DNA from: Rhizobium sp. Q54
Lineage (GTDB): Bacteria > Pseudomonadota > Alphaproteobacteria > Rhizobiales > Xanthobacteraceae
Direction: 5' to 3'
DNA: 64,000 bases
Assembly: GCA_945861265.1 (NCBI GenBank)
Contig: CAMAUC010000005.1
Location: 33,959 to 97,958 of the forward strand
The position numbers and the translations under genes were made by a program. Below, piece after piece: positions 43,893 to 51,381 of the stretch. Position 1 is the first letter of the stretch. Every line of letters starts with the position of its first letter. A model generated the notes under the pieces. That model was not told where the DNA came from. It worked only from the letters and a program-made list of their open reading frames with translations, and did no database searches.

Positions 43893-43925
43893 GGACGCCG
43901 CGGGCAAAACGCGGCGTCCGCCCTT
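43893..43925 (+). terminator. Hairpin between the acetyltransferase and homospermidine synthase genes
   Basis: GGACGCCGCG / CGCGGCGTCC, a 10-bp stem with a 7-base loop, then GCCCTTCC. It lacks a good T-run, so it could be a weak terminator or an mRNA-stabilising stem. Confidence 0.5.
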
Positions 43926-43988
43926 CCGTTCGTCACAGTCGGCGGATATGACCCGGGCATACGACAAATTCATTTGGAGACCCGAGCG

Positions 43989-45428
43989 ATGACCGATTGG
44001 CCCGTTTACGCAAAGATCACCGGCCCCATTGTCATGGTCGGCTTCGGCTCGATCGGCAAAGGCACGCTGCCGCTGCTGGAGCGGCACCTCGATTACGACA
44101 GATCGCGCATCACCGTGCTCGACCCCAAGGACGAGGGCCGCAAGGCGCTGTGCGACAAGCACAACGTCAAGTTCATCCAGAAGGGCCTGACCCGCGACAA
44201 CTATCGTGAGATCCTCACGCCCTTGCTGACCGAAGGCGGCGGCCAGGGCTTCTGCGTCAACCTGTCGGTCGACACCGGCTCGGTCGACATCATGGAACTG
44301 TGTAACGAACTCGGCGCGCTCTACATCGACACGGTCAACGAGCCGTGGCTCGGCTTCTACTTCGACAAGACGAAGGGCGCCGCCGCGCGCTCGAATTACG
44401 CGCTTCGCGAAACGACGCTCGCCGCCAAGAAGGCGCGCAAGCCCGGCTCGACCACGGCCGTCTCGTGCTGCGGCGCCAATCCGGGCATGGTGTCGTTCTT
44501 CGCCAAGCAGGCGCTGCTCAACGTCGCCGCCGATTTGAAGCTCAACGTGCCTGAGCCGAAGACCAAGGCCGAATGGGCCGACCTGATGCGCCAGGCCGGC
44601 ATCAAGGGCATCCACATCGCCGAGCGCGACACCCAGCGTTCTAAGTCGCCGAAGCCGCCGGAGGTTTTCGTCAACACATGGTCGGTCGAGGGCTTCCTGT
44701 CGGAAGGCATGCAGCCGGCCGAACTCGGCTGGGGCACGCACGAGAAGTGGATGCCGGAGAACGCGCATGGCCACGACACCGGCTGCGGCGCCGGCATCTA
44801 TCTAATGCAGCCAGGCGCCAATACGCGCGTGCGCACCTGGTGCCCGACGCGCGGCGCGCAATACGGCTTCCTGGTCACGCACAATGAGTCGATCTCGATC
44901 GCCGACTATTTCACCGCCTATGATGCATCGGGCAAGGCGATCTACCGGCCGACCTGTCACTATGCCTATCACCCGGCCGACGACGCCGTGCTGTCGCTGC
45001 ACGAACTGTTCGGCCGCGCTGGCAAGATGCAGGAGAAGCATCACATCCTCGATGAAAACGAGATTGTCGACGGCATCGACGAACTCGGCGTGCTGCTCTA
45101 CGGCCACGGCAAAAACGCCTACTGGTTCGGCTCGCAGCTCTCCATCGAGGAAACGCGCGACCTCGCGCCCTATCAGAACGCCACCGGCCTTCAGGTCACC
45201 TCCGCCATCATCGGCGGCATGGTCTGGGCGCTGGAGCATCCGACCGAGGGCATCGTCGAAGCCGACGAAATGGACTTCCATCGCCTCTTGGAAATCCAGT
45301 TGCCCTATCTCGGTCCGGTGAAGGGCTACTACACCGAATGGACGCCGCTTGACGGCCGGCCGGGCCTGTTCCCGGAAGAGCTCGACACCAACGATCCGTG
45401 GCAGTTCAAGAACGTGCTGGTTCGTTAA
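43989..45428 (+). CDS. hss: Homospermidine synthase
   Basis: 479 residues from ATG 43989 (GGAGACCCGAGCG upstream). NAD-binding motif MVGFGSIGKGTLPLLERH at the N-terminus; family blocks SVDTGSVDIMELCNELGALYIDTVNEPW, STTAVSCCGANPGMVSFFAKQAL and TCHYAYHPADDAVLSLHELFGR. It makes sym-homospermidine from two putrescines (NAD-dependent), the main polyamine of many alphaproteobacteria. With odc it forms a complete two-step route from ornithine. A terminator hairpin follows immediately. Confidence 0.95.
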   Translation: MTDWPVYAKITGPIVMVGFGSIGKGTLPLLERHLDYDRSRITVLDPKDEGRKALCDKHNVKFIQKGLTRDNYREILTPLLTEGGGQGFCVNLSVDTGSVDIMELCNELGALYIDTVNEPWLGFYFDKTKGAAARSNYALRETTLAAKKARKPGSTTAVSCCGANPGMVSFFAKQALLNVAADLKLNVPEPKTKAEWADLMRQAGIKGIHIAERDTQRSKSPKPPEVFVNTWSVEGFLSEGMQPAELGWGTHEKWMPENAHGHDTGCGAGIYLMQPGANTRVRTWCPTRGAQYGFLVTHNESISIADYFTAYDASGKAIYRPTCHYAYHPADDAVLSLHELFGRAGKMQEKHHILDENEIVDGIDELGVLLYGHGKNAYWFGSQLSIEETRDLAPYQNATGLQVTSAIIGGMVWALEHPTEGIVEADEMDFHRLLEIQLPYLGPVKGYYTEWTPLDGRPGLFPEELDTNDPWQFKNVLVR

Positions 45429-45446
45429 AATAGTTCTGGTCGACAT

Positions 45447-45478
45447 AAAAACGGGCGGCCTGCGAAGGCCGCCCGTTT
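45447..45478 (+). terminator. Rho-independent terminator after hss
   Basis: AAACGGGCGGCC-TGCGAA-GGCCGCCCGTTT, a perfect 12-bp stem 18 bases after the hss stop. The small secreted protein gene converges from the other side, so it may serve both directions. Confidence 0.85.
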
Positions 45479-45499
45479 CGTTTGCGCGGTGCGCGAACG

Positions 45500-45736
45500 C
45501 TAGATATTCTTGTTGGTGTCCGGTTTCTGGCCTGGCTTTGCCGATGGCGCATTGGCCGCCGGCGGCGTCGCGGATTTGGCGGCGGTCACCACCGGCAGCG
45601 GCGGCGGCGGGGTCTGTGCCACGAACGGACGCTGCGGCCGCGACTGCGGCGGCTGCGACTCGGCAGTCGCCGCGCCAAGCGGCGCGAGGCCGAGCGAAGT
45701 TGCGGCCGCGAGGCCGATAATCATTCGCCAGTTCAT
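45500..45736 (-). CDS. Small secreted proline-rich protein, unknown function
   Basis: 78 residues from ATG 45736 (MNWRMIIGLAAATSLGLAPL). A signal peptide with cleavage near ATAES is followed by a Pro/Ala/Gln-rich mature part (PPQSRPQRPF, PPPPLP) and a polar tail ending DTNKNI. A longer frame to 45838 adds Arg-rich residues and is unlikely. No family recognised. It faces hss tail to tail. Confidence 0.6.
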   Translation of the reverse strand: MNWRMIIGLAAATSLGLAPLGAATAESQPPQSRPQRPFVAQTPPPPLPVVTAAKSATPPAANAPSAKPGQKPDTNKNI

Positions 45737-45847
45737 AAGATCGCCCCGCAAGTCCGCTGTTAAGAATTCGATATCGGGGGCAAGGTATCGCCGCTGGCGG
45801 AGCCGGAGCAATCGGCCGCGGCGACCATTTGCCGTCAACCTTAACGC

Positions 45848-46852
45848 TTAAAGAGTCAGGACGCCGGCGCTGCCGTTCTCGGTGCCCATGGCCAGCACCT
45901 GGCCCTCGGCGCTCCAGCCGAGTGCGCTGACCGGCTCGCCATCGGCCTCGCGCGCCAGAATGAGCGCACCGTCGTCAAGCCGCACCAGCAGCACCGAGCC
46001 GTCGGCGAAGCCCGCCGCCGCCACCGGCTGGCGCGGATGGCAGGCCACCACCGAGCAGCGCGCCGGCGACTGCGCGAGAAGCATCGGCTGCTTGCCCATC
46101 GGGCCGTCCTTGCCCTCGAACGGCCACAGGATCAATTGCTCGGAACCGGACGTTGCAAGCGCCTTGCCGTCATGCGTCCACGACAGCGACCGCACGCGCG
46201 CCGAATAGCCGGACATGCGCATGTGTTTGGCATCGACGATGCGCCAGCCGTGCAGCGTTTGCTCCTGCATGGTGGTGACGAGGAACTTGCCATCCGGGCT
46301 TACCGTGACGCCGAGATGCGAGCCCTTCCACTCCAGCACGTCCGGCTTGGCGCCGGCGGCATTGGGAAACCAGAGCGTCGCGCCGTTATAATGCGCGATG
46401 GCCAGGCGAAAGCCTTTCGGAAAGAAGCAGAGCCCGGCCACCGTCGACGGCGCCTCGAGATCGCGCTGCTCACCCTTGCCGGTGCGCACATGGGCGACCT
46501 TGCCGGCCGCCCAGGCGACCGCGCCATCGGGGCCTAGCGCGACTTGATCGACCCATCGTTTCTTGTCGTCGGTCGCTATCGTTTCGTATTCACCATCGCG
46601 GTTCGTCGCGATCAGTTTGCCATCGTCGCCGCCGGTGACGATGCGCTGTCCGTCGGCGGCGCTGGCGAGAATGGCGCCGCCATGGATGGCGACCAGCCTG
46701 TTGCCCTCGGGAGGCGCGAACAGCAGCGCTTCCTCGCCCAATACGAAGACCGGGACTTGCCTGAAAAAGTGGACGCCGACGATGGTGCCCTCGGCCGAAA
46801 CGGCGCGGGCGCGGTCGGCGAGTGAGGGAAGCGGTGCGTTGAGTTCGGCCAT
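45848..46852 (-). CDS. WD40-repeat protein, partner of the upstream CobW GTPase
   Basis: 334 residues from ATG 46852; the upstream frame to 46933 is read from repeat DNA. It is a beta-propeller of about seven blades: GGDDGKLIATNRDG, ALGPDGAVAWAAG, VSPDGKFLVTTMQEQTLHGWRIVD, LSWTHDGKALATSGSEQLILWPF, ACHPRQPVAAAGFADGSVLLVRLDDG and LGWSAEGQVLAMGTENGSAGVL. No catalytic domain or signal peptide, so it probably works as a cytoplasmic scaffold. The order cobW - WD40 on one strand recurs in rhizobia by my recollection. Its Shine-Dalgarno-like GGGGA lies in the inverted repeat immediately upstream. Confidence 0.85.
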   Translation of the reverse strand: MAELNAPLPSLADRARAVSAEGTIVGVHFFRQVPVFVLGEEALLFAPPEGNRLVAIHGGAILASAADGQRIVTGGDDGKLIATNRDGEYETIATDDKKRWVDQVALGPDGAVAWAAGKVAHVRTGKGEQRDLEAPSTVAGLCFFPKGFRLAIAHYNGATLWFPNAAGAKPDVLEWKGSHLGVTVSPDGKFLVTTMQEQTLHGWRIVDAKHMRMSGYSARVRSLSWTHDGKALATSGSEQLILWPFEGKDGPMGKQPMLLAQSPARCSVVACHPRQPVAAAGFADGSVLLVRLDDGALILAREADGEPVSALGWSAEGQVLAMGTENGSAGVLTL

Positions 46853-46860
46853 TTGAAGAT

Positions 46861-46981
46861 GTCGTCCCCGCGAAGGCGGGGACCCATAACCCCTAGCCTC
46901 TCGAATTATAGCGCTGTCAGAAATACAATTCATCCAAAAGCAATTACACGGCGTATGGGTCCCCGCCTTCGCGGGGACGAC
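46861..46981. repeat. 121-bp element with perfect 28-bp terminal inverted repeats
   Basis: The left arm (46861-46888, beginning GTCGTCCCCGCGAAGGCGGG) and right arm (46954-46981) are perfect reverse complements over 28 bp, each also containing the small hairpin CCCCGC-GAAG-GCGGGG. The 65-bp interior is AT-rich. It fills the cobW - WD40 gap and looks like a paired REP or MITE-like unit. Confidence 0.9.
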
Positions 46982-46987
46982 AGCAAA

Positions 46988-48022
46988 TCAAGCAATGCAG
47001 CTCTCAAATCCCTTGCGGATTTTGTCTTCCGGCAGATGGCGGCCGATGAAGACGATGCGACTGGTGCGCTCCTCGCCCTCCTTCCACTTCCGCTGATGGT
47101 CGCCGTCCAGGATCATGTGCACGCCCTGAAACACGAAACGCTCCTCGTCATTCTTGAAATTGAGAATGCCCTTGGAGCGCAGAATGTCCTTGCCCTCGGT
47201 CGCCACCAGATCCTGAACCCAAGGGAAGAACTTGTCCGGATCCAGCGGCTTGGCGGTGTTGAGCGAGATCGATTGCATATCTTCATCGTGATAGTGCTTG
47301 AGGCCGCCATGATGGTGGTCATGATCGTGGCCATGATCGTGGTCGTGATGATCATGATCGTCGGCGGTGAGAAATTCCGGCTCGATATCGAGAATGCGGT
47401 CGAGATCGAAGGCGTTGCGGCCGAGCACTTCGTCGAGCGCAATCTTTGAGCGCTCGGTGCGGTGCAGCTTGGCATAAGGATTGATCGCGCGGATGCGCGC
47501 CTCGACTTCGGCCAGTTCGCCCGGCGTCACCAGGTCGGTCTTGTTCAGCAGGATGACATCGGCGAAAGCGATCTGGTTCTTGGCCTCGGGCGCGTCCTTG
47601 AGCCGATCCTTCAGCCATTTGGCGTCAGCCACCGTCACCACCGCGTCGAGCCGAGTCTTGGCGCCGACATTTTCGTCCATGAAGAAGGTCTGGGCGACCG
47701 GCGCCGGGTCGGCCAGGCCCGTGGTCTCGACGATGATGGCGTCGAATTTTCCCTTGCGACGCATCAACCCATCAATGATGCGCACCAGGTCGCCGCGAAC
47801 GGTGCAGCAGATGCAGCCATTGTTCATCTCGAACACTTCCTCGTCGGCGTTCACGACCAGCTCATTGTCGATACCGATTTCGCCGAACTCATTGACAATA
47901 ACGGCGTATTTCTTGCCGTGCGGCTCCGACAGAATGCGGTTGAGCAGCGTCGTTTTGCCGGCGCCGAGATAGCCGGTGAGCACGGTGACGGGGATTTTTT
48001 CGCTCGAGGGGATCGCGGTCAT
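46988..48022 (-). CDS. CobW/COG0523-family GTPase metallochaperone
   Basis: 344 residues from ATG 48022 (AAGGAG upstream). Walker [10 protein letters not shown] (17-25), the metal CxCC motif Cys70-Ile-Cys72-Cys73 in [10 protein letters not shown], and NKTD for guanine. A His/Asp-rich tract lies about residues 220-245 ([18 protein letters not shown]), then the C-terminal CobW_C domain with the conserved [11 protein letters not shown]0523 proteins deliver or buffer Zn, Co or other metals; Zn is the more common role when CobW occurs with ZnuABC, but nitrile hydratase activators of the P47K type are also relatives. No Zur box is seen upstream. Confidence 0.92.
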   Translation of the reverse strand: MTAIPSSEKIPVTVLTGYLGAGKTTLLNRILSEPHGKKYAVIVNEFGEIGIDNELVVNADEEVFEMNNGCICCTVRGDLVRIIDGLMRRKGKFDAIIVETTGLADPAPVAQTFFMDENVGAKTRLDAVVTVADAKWLKDRLKDAPEAKNQIAFADVILLNKTDLVTPGELAEVEARIRAINPYAKLHRTERSKIALDEVLGRNAFDLDRILDIEPEFLTADDHDHHDHDHGHDHDHHHGGLKHYHDEDMQSISLNTAKPLDPDKFFPWVQDLVATEGKDILRSKGILNFKNDEERFVFQGVHMILDGDHQRKWKEGEERTSRIVFIGRHLPEDKIRKGFESCIA

Positions 48023-48141
48023 GGGCGGGCTTGGCTCCTTGGAGCAAACATATAGGGGCTCACGGGGGGCGGTGCAAAAGGGCCTGTTGGAGGCCATATA
48101 CAGCCCCCTTCGCGCGCGGAGAGATAAACCCCCTACCTAAG

Positions 48142-48154
48142 CAACTATTAGTTG
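48142..48154. promoter_or_regulatory. Short palindrome upstream of a small gene
   Basis: CAACTATTAGTTG, arms CAACTA / TAGTTG around one T, located 22 bases before ATG 48176. A possible operator or transcription-start feature for the small gene; no match to a known site. Confidence 0.3.
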
Positions 48155-48175
48155 TCAGGGACGTTGTCTCCAATA

Positions 48176-48394
48176 ATGAGCTGTTTTGATCAACTCTCGA
48201 GGGGCGACCCCATCAACAATGCAGAGTGCTTTCTAGAAGACGCCCGAAAATCCTTTTGTCTGGCCGCCAAGGCGGCGACCCAAGCCGAAATTGAGCGATA
48301 TGCGGCCCTCGGCCGGGAATACCTCATGCTCGCGCATCGCGCGGCAACCGTCGACGCGGTGCCGCGGGTAACGAGCGTTTGGGACCTGCCGTGA
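48176..48394 (+). CDS. Small helical hypothetical protein
   Basis: 72 residues from ATG 48176. Sequence MSCFDQLSRGDPINNAECFLEDARKSFCLAAKAATQAEIERYAALGREYLMLAHRAATV suggests two to three amphipathic helices; it contains two Cys near the N-terminal half. No signal peptide or membrane segment. I do not recognise a family; short proteins of this helical type are frequent in Bradyrhizobium relatives. A strong terminator follows. Confidence 0.6.
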   Translation: MSCFDQLSRGDPINNAECFLEDARKSFCLAAKAATQAEIERYAALGREYLMLAHRAATVDAVPRVTSVWDLP

Positions 48395-48421
48395 AGCGCT
48401 GCCGCAATACGAAGAATAAAT

Positions 48422-48454
48422 AAAGGCCGCCAGGGTGGGCGGCCTTTGTCGTTT
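48422..48454 (+). terminator. Rho-independent terminator
   Basis: AAAGGCCGCC / GGCGGCCTTT (10-bp stem, 6-base loop) followed by GTCGTTTT. It lies 28 bases after the small helical gene and just before the 3' end of the convergent lipoprotein gene, so it can serve both. Confidence 0.8.
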
Positions 48455-48483
48455 TGCCGGGTCCGGTGGCCGGACCAGTTAGG

Positions 48484-48747
48484 TCAGCAGCGCGTATAAC
48501 GCCGGTGGCCGGAGCGGGTGTAGTAATAGCAACGCCCGGGCCGGGTCGAGTCGGCGATCAGGGCGCCGGCAGCCGCGCCAATCAGGCCACCCGCGACGGC
48601 GCCACCTGCCGAATTGCTCGCCACGCCGCCGATCAGCGCACCCGCGCCGCCGCCGATCAAGGCACCGCTTAGCTGGCGATCCTGCCGCGCCGTCTGACAG
48701 CCCGCGAGGGCCAAGGCCATGACGGCCATTACCAGAAATTTCTTCAT
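48484..48747 (-). CDS. Small glycine-zipper lipoprotein
   Basis: 87 residues from ATG 48747 (AGGAGA upstream). Signal peptide MKKFLVMAVMALALAGC ends in a lipobox (LAGC), so Cys17 is lipidated. The mature part is a glycine-zipper (ALIGGGAGALIGGVASNSAGGAVAGGLIGAAAGALI), the membrane-associating motif of Osm-type and 17 kDa-antigen-like lipoproteins, followed by a Cys/Tyr/Arg-rich terminus (CYYYTRSGHRRYTRC). Probably outer-membrane associated; function unknown. Confidence 0.8.
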   Translation of the reverse strand: MKKFLVMAVMALALAGCQTARQDRQLSGALIGGGAGALIGGVASNSAGGAVAGGLIGAAAGALIADSTRPGRCYYYTRSGHRRYTRC

Positions 48748-48816
48748 TCGGTCTTCTCCTGCGGTCAAAATGGTGCCGCTGAGAGGGCGAAAACGTGGCG
48801 GCTACCGCATGTCCAA

Positions 48817-49446
48817 CTACACAACCGTCACTTGGGTTCCGACCGGGACGCGGTCATAGAGATCGATGATGTCCTGATTGAACAGACGGATGCAGCCGCT
48901 CGAGACGGCGGTGCCGATGGTTTCCGGCTCGGTTGTGCCGTGCAGGCGGAAGAGGGTGTCCTTGCCATTGCGGTAGAGATAGAGCGCGCGCGGCCCGAGC
49001 GGATTGTTCGGCCCGCCGTCCATGCCGCCGGAATAGGAGCGATACATCGGGATCGCCGCCATCATATTGGCAGTGGGCGTCCAGTGCGGCCACTTTTCCT
49101 TGCGGCCCACGATCGCCGTGCCGCGGAATGTCACACCCGGCGCGCGCCCGACGCCGACGCCGTAGCGCAGCGCCCGGCCGCCGGCCTGCACCAGATAAAG
49201 CCTGCGCTCCGGCACATTGACGAAGATGCTGCCCGGCTTCTCCTTGCCGCTCCAGGCGACCTCCTGGCGCATCAGGCCGGGATCTAGCGTCGTGACGTCC
49301 ACCGGCGCGATGGTATGGCCGCCATCATGGACGACGCCATAGCCGGCGCCACAGCCGGCCGTTACCAGCGGCAGGCCCACAATGAACGCTCGCCGGGTCA
49401 TGACCGAAAGGTCCGAAGGAACGCGATTCTTACCAGGGTCAGTCAT
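48817..49446 (-). CDS. L,D-transpeptidase (YkuD domain), lipoprotein-like
   Basis: 209 residues. An RR-containing signal (MTRRAFIVGLPLVTAGC, lipobox-like TAGC) suggests a lipidated, perhaps Tat-exported protein. The catalytic region is FRLHGTTEPETIGTAVSSGCIRLFNQDIIDLYDRV, with the YkuD HxxxxxxxxxxxxxSxGC(I/V)R(L/M) pattern and nucleophile Cys. It forms 3-3 peptidoglycan cross-links or anchors proteins to the wall. The ATG at 49446 has a GAGAGAAAC site. It is downstream-adjacent to the lipoprotein gene on the same strand. Confidence 0.92.
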   Translation of the reverse strand: MTDPGKNRVPSDLSVMTRRAFIVGLPLVTAGCGAGYGVVHDGGHTIAPVDVTTLDPGLMRQEVAWSGKEKPGSIFVNVPERRLYLVQAGGRALRYGVGVGRAPGVTFRGTAIVGRKEKWPHWTPTANMMAAIPMYRSYSGGMDGGPNNPLGPRALYLYRNGKDTLFRLHGTTEPETIGTAVSSGCIRLFNQDIIDLYDRVPVGTQVTVV

Positions 49447-49578
49447 GTTTCTCTCTGCGGTTGGGCTTCATTGTGCTGAGCATCGGCCCTGCATGCAACA
49501 TGCCATTAGCAGAAAGCGCCTCCCGCCGGAACCGCAGCGCCGGTCCACGGGGTTCAAATTTGGGTCGCGTTTTACCGC

Positions 49579-49597
49579 GAATTTTTCAGAAAAATTC
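49579..49597. promoter_or_regulatory. Perfect 8-bp inverted repeat upstream of a small gene
   Basis: GAATTTTTCAGAAAAATTC: 8-bp perfect arms around CAG, located 85 bases before ATG 49682, in an AT-rich patch between the divergent L,D-transpeptidase and the small coiled-coil gene. A regulator-binding site or a transcript-end stem; undecided. Confidence 0.35.
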
Positions 49598-49681
49598 ACT
49601 TATTCGCTCTAGCGTCAACGCTGGGCGTGTCGCCGTCCGGCGCAATATAACGCCCAGTCTTACGGTTTTTGGGTTCCGAAA

Positions 49682-49855
49682 ATGTCGCTGGCCAACGCTG
49701 AAAATTTCCTGCGCAATGCGCGCGAGCAGATCTCGCAAAAGGACATCAACGACAGCTTTCTCAAGGCTATCGCGGAACTCACGCGCGAAATAAAGCGCCT
49801 GGAAGACGATGTTCGCCGCACGCGGCGCGACGTCCTGGTCAGCCGCCGGTTCTGA
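49682..49855 (+). CDS. Short coiled-coil-like hypothetical protein (57 residues)
   Basis: Begins MSLANAENFLRNAREQISQK, then DINDSFLKAIAELTREIKRLEDDVRRTRRD and ends LVSRRF. It is highly charged and helical, with heptad-like spacing (LTREIKRLEDDV) suggesting a short coiled coil. No signal or membrane segment. Codon use matches the neighbours and the initiator is well placed after an AT-rich upstream region, so it is likely a real gene. Function unknown. Confidence 0.6.
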   Translation: MSLANAENFLRNAREQISQKDINDSFLKAIAELTREIKRLEDDVRRTRRDVLVSRRF

Positions 49856-49896
49856 TCCTAATTGCCGCGCCCCGGCGCTGCGCCTATATCGGTTCC

Positions 49897-50205
49897 ATGA
49901 CACATCAGGACGACAAGCCGCTTCGCGGCGTCGGAGTCTATTGGATCGACGAGGCCGATTATGCCGCGGTGAAAGCGCTGTTCGAAGACGGCGCGACCCT
50001 TCCGCCGGAATGGGCCCAGTGGCAAAAGATGGCGATCGAGATGGAGACCGGGTTGAAGGCCTATGGCCACCCGGTGATGCGGGTCCGCATTGATCCCGAA
50101 AGCTTCGCCGGCTGGTGCGCCGCCCATGGCACGACGACCGGGCGGCAGGGCCGCAAGGCTTTCATCGCCGAAGCAGTCTTCGACCGCTGGGGCGATCAAA
50201 CGTGA
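49897..50205 (+). CDS. Hypothetical protein, about 100 residues
   Basis: 102 residues. Visible sequence: RGVGVYWIDEADYAAVKALFEDGATLPPEWAQWQKMAIEMETGLKAYGHPVMRVRIDPESFAGWC. It has a compact alpha-beta pattern with conserved-looking aromatic and acidic positions, and no signal. I do not recognise the family. It begins 41 bp after the short coiled-coil gene on the same strand and ends just before a class A repeat. Confidence 0.65.
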   Translation: MTHQDDKPLRGVGVYWIDEADYAAVKALFEDGATLPPEWAQWQKMAIEMETGLKAYGHPVMRVRIDPESFAGWCAAHGTTTGRQGRKAFIAEAVFDRWGDQT

Positions 50206-50225
50206 TGGCGCAAGCTGGTGTGTTT

Positions 50226-50274
50226 GCGCATGATCTTGTCCGAAAACCGGTTTCCACTTTTCGGGATCATGCGC
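50226..50274. repeat. Palindromic repeat, class A, between convergent small genes
   Basis: 49 bp, arms GCGCATGATC / GATCATGCGC around TTGTCCGAAAACCGGTTTCCACTTTTCGG. Its last base is the first of the CTA complement of the stop of the small minus-strand gene at 50274. Confidence 0.85.
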
Positions 50275-50483
50275 TAGCGCCGCGTCAGTTCGTAGCGGGC
50301 TTCCAGAATATTGTTCTTGAGATCGCAGTTACATTCCTTCGCGAAAGCCTGCAACGCCGCGCGCGCAATCGGATTGGGCTCGCCGGGCGGAAAAGCATCG
50401 GCGAACAGGCCGTAGGTCAGATCGAAGATGTGGCCGGGCGGCATTTCAAGCAGATAGTTTTTGAGCGCGTCACGGGTCAGCAT
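50274..50483 (-). CDS. Small hypothetical protein (69 residues)
   Basis: MLTRDALKNYLLEMPPGHIFDL at the start, then YGLFADAFPPGEPNPIARAALQAF and ending ILEARYELTRR; contains two Cys (CNC) near the C-terminus. A compact alpha-helical protein without signal. Longer frames to 50582 are non-conserved and would overlap the upstream divergent gene. I do not recognise the family. The stop codon is immediately flanked by a class A palindrome. Confidence 0.55.
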   Translation of the reverse strand: MLTRDALKNYLLEMPPGHIFDLTYGLFADAFPPGEPNPIARAALQAFAKECNCDLKNNILEARYELTRR

Positions 50484-50580
50484 CGTTCGTCTTTCTGAAA
50501 GTTGCGCGCCGCCGGCGCGCATCGGTGATAGCGTGCCCTCTCGCCCGATTGAAGTCCCTCGCCACAGAAGTGCCGCCTGC

Positions 50581-51300
50581 ATGCCCCCGCTGTTTGAAGA
50601 GCTGGACTACCGCGACACGCCGATCGGCGGGCTCAGCCTGCGCCGGCGCCGCGAATTGCGGCTCGGCGTCGACGTGTTCGAGATCAAACTCGGCGACGAA
50701 TTCCTGATGTCCAGCCTGTTCACCGCCTCCGAGATCGCGCTCGCCGATCTCGGTCTCGCCGGCCTGCCCGGGTCCGGCCTTAATGTCGTCGTCGGCGGAC
50801 TCGGGCTCGGCTACACCGCCAAGGCGGTGCTGGCGCATGCCAATGTCGCGTCGCTTGTTGTCGTCGATTTTCTTGAGGCGGTGATCGAGTGGCATCGCCA
50901 AGGTCTGGTACCGCTTGGTGCCGAGTTGAGCGCCGATCCACGCTGCCGCTTCGTGCATGGCGACTTTTTCAAACTCGCTGCCTCGGATGCGGGGTTCGAC
51001 GCGGACGCGCCCGGCCGCCAGTTCGACGCCGTGCTGGTCGATATCGATCATTCGCCGGAAGCCCTGCTCGACGCCGGCAACGCTGCTTTTTACGGTGAGG
51101 CCGGCCTCAAGCGGCTGACCGCCCATCTCGCGCCCGGCGGCGTGTTCGGCCTGTGGTCGAACGACCTGCCCGATCAGGCTTTCACGGAGCGCCTGGCCCG
51201 GATCTTCGCCAATGCCCGGGCCGAGCCGGTGACGTTTCATAACCCGTTGCAGGACCGCCCCTTCACTCAGACCGTCTATCTGGCGAACAAGCGGGCTTAA
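50581..51300 (+). CDS. Spermidine synthase-like Rossmann methyltransferase-fold protein
   Basis: 239 residues from ATG 50581 (MPPLFEELDYRDTPIGGLSLRRRREL). The SAM/dcSAM-binding glycine loop is VVVGGLGLGYTAKAVLAHANVASLVVVDFLEAVI, followed by RCRFVHGDFFKL and DAVLVDIDHSPEALLD. This matches aminopropyltransferase-like proteins, many of which are not true spermidine synthases. No neighbour links it firmly to polyamine metabolism; the homospermidine locus is 5 kb away. The gene starts divergently about 100 bp from the small 69-residue gene. Confidence 0.75.
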   Translation: MPPLFEELDYRDTPIGGLSLRRRRELRLGVDVFEIKLGDEFLMSSLFTASEIALADLGLAGLPGSGLNVVVGGLGLGYTAKAVLAHANVASLVVVDFLEAVIEWHRQGLVPLGAELSADPRCRFVHGDFFKLAASDAGFDADAPGRQFDAVLVDIDHSPEALLDAGNAAFYGEAGLKRLTAHLAPGGVFGLWSNDLPDQAFTERLARIFANARAEPVTFHNPLQDRPFTQTVYLANKRA

Positions 51301-51341
51301 ACTTTTGCCCGCGCCGCCCGCAGGGGGCCTTGCGCTTGGAT

Positions 51342-51358
51342 ATGTTATAATATTACAT
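51342..51358. promoter_or_regulatory. Zur box upstream of znuA
   Basis: ATGTTATAATATTACAT is an AT-rich near-palindrome differing from perfect dyad symmetry at one pair. It matches the known alphaproteobacterial Zur consensus (TGTTATA-TATAACA type). It ends 23 bases before the znuA ATG, so Zur with zinc would block transcription of znuACB. Confidence 0.85.
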
Positions 51359-51381
51359 AACCGGATCGTCTCACCGTCCGG

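Noticed and set aside
46853..46985. Possible CRISPR or tRNA-like structure from repeated GC-rich arms.
   Set aside because: Only two arms, in inverted orientation, no spacers and no cloverleaf; better explained as a paired palindromic element.
49382..49612. A 76-codon plus-strand frame overlapping the L,D-transpeptidase start.
   Set aside because: It overlaps a well-supported gene, has no ribosome site and no conserved-looking sequence.
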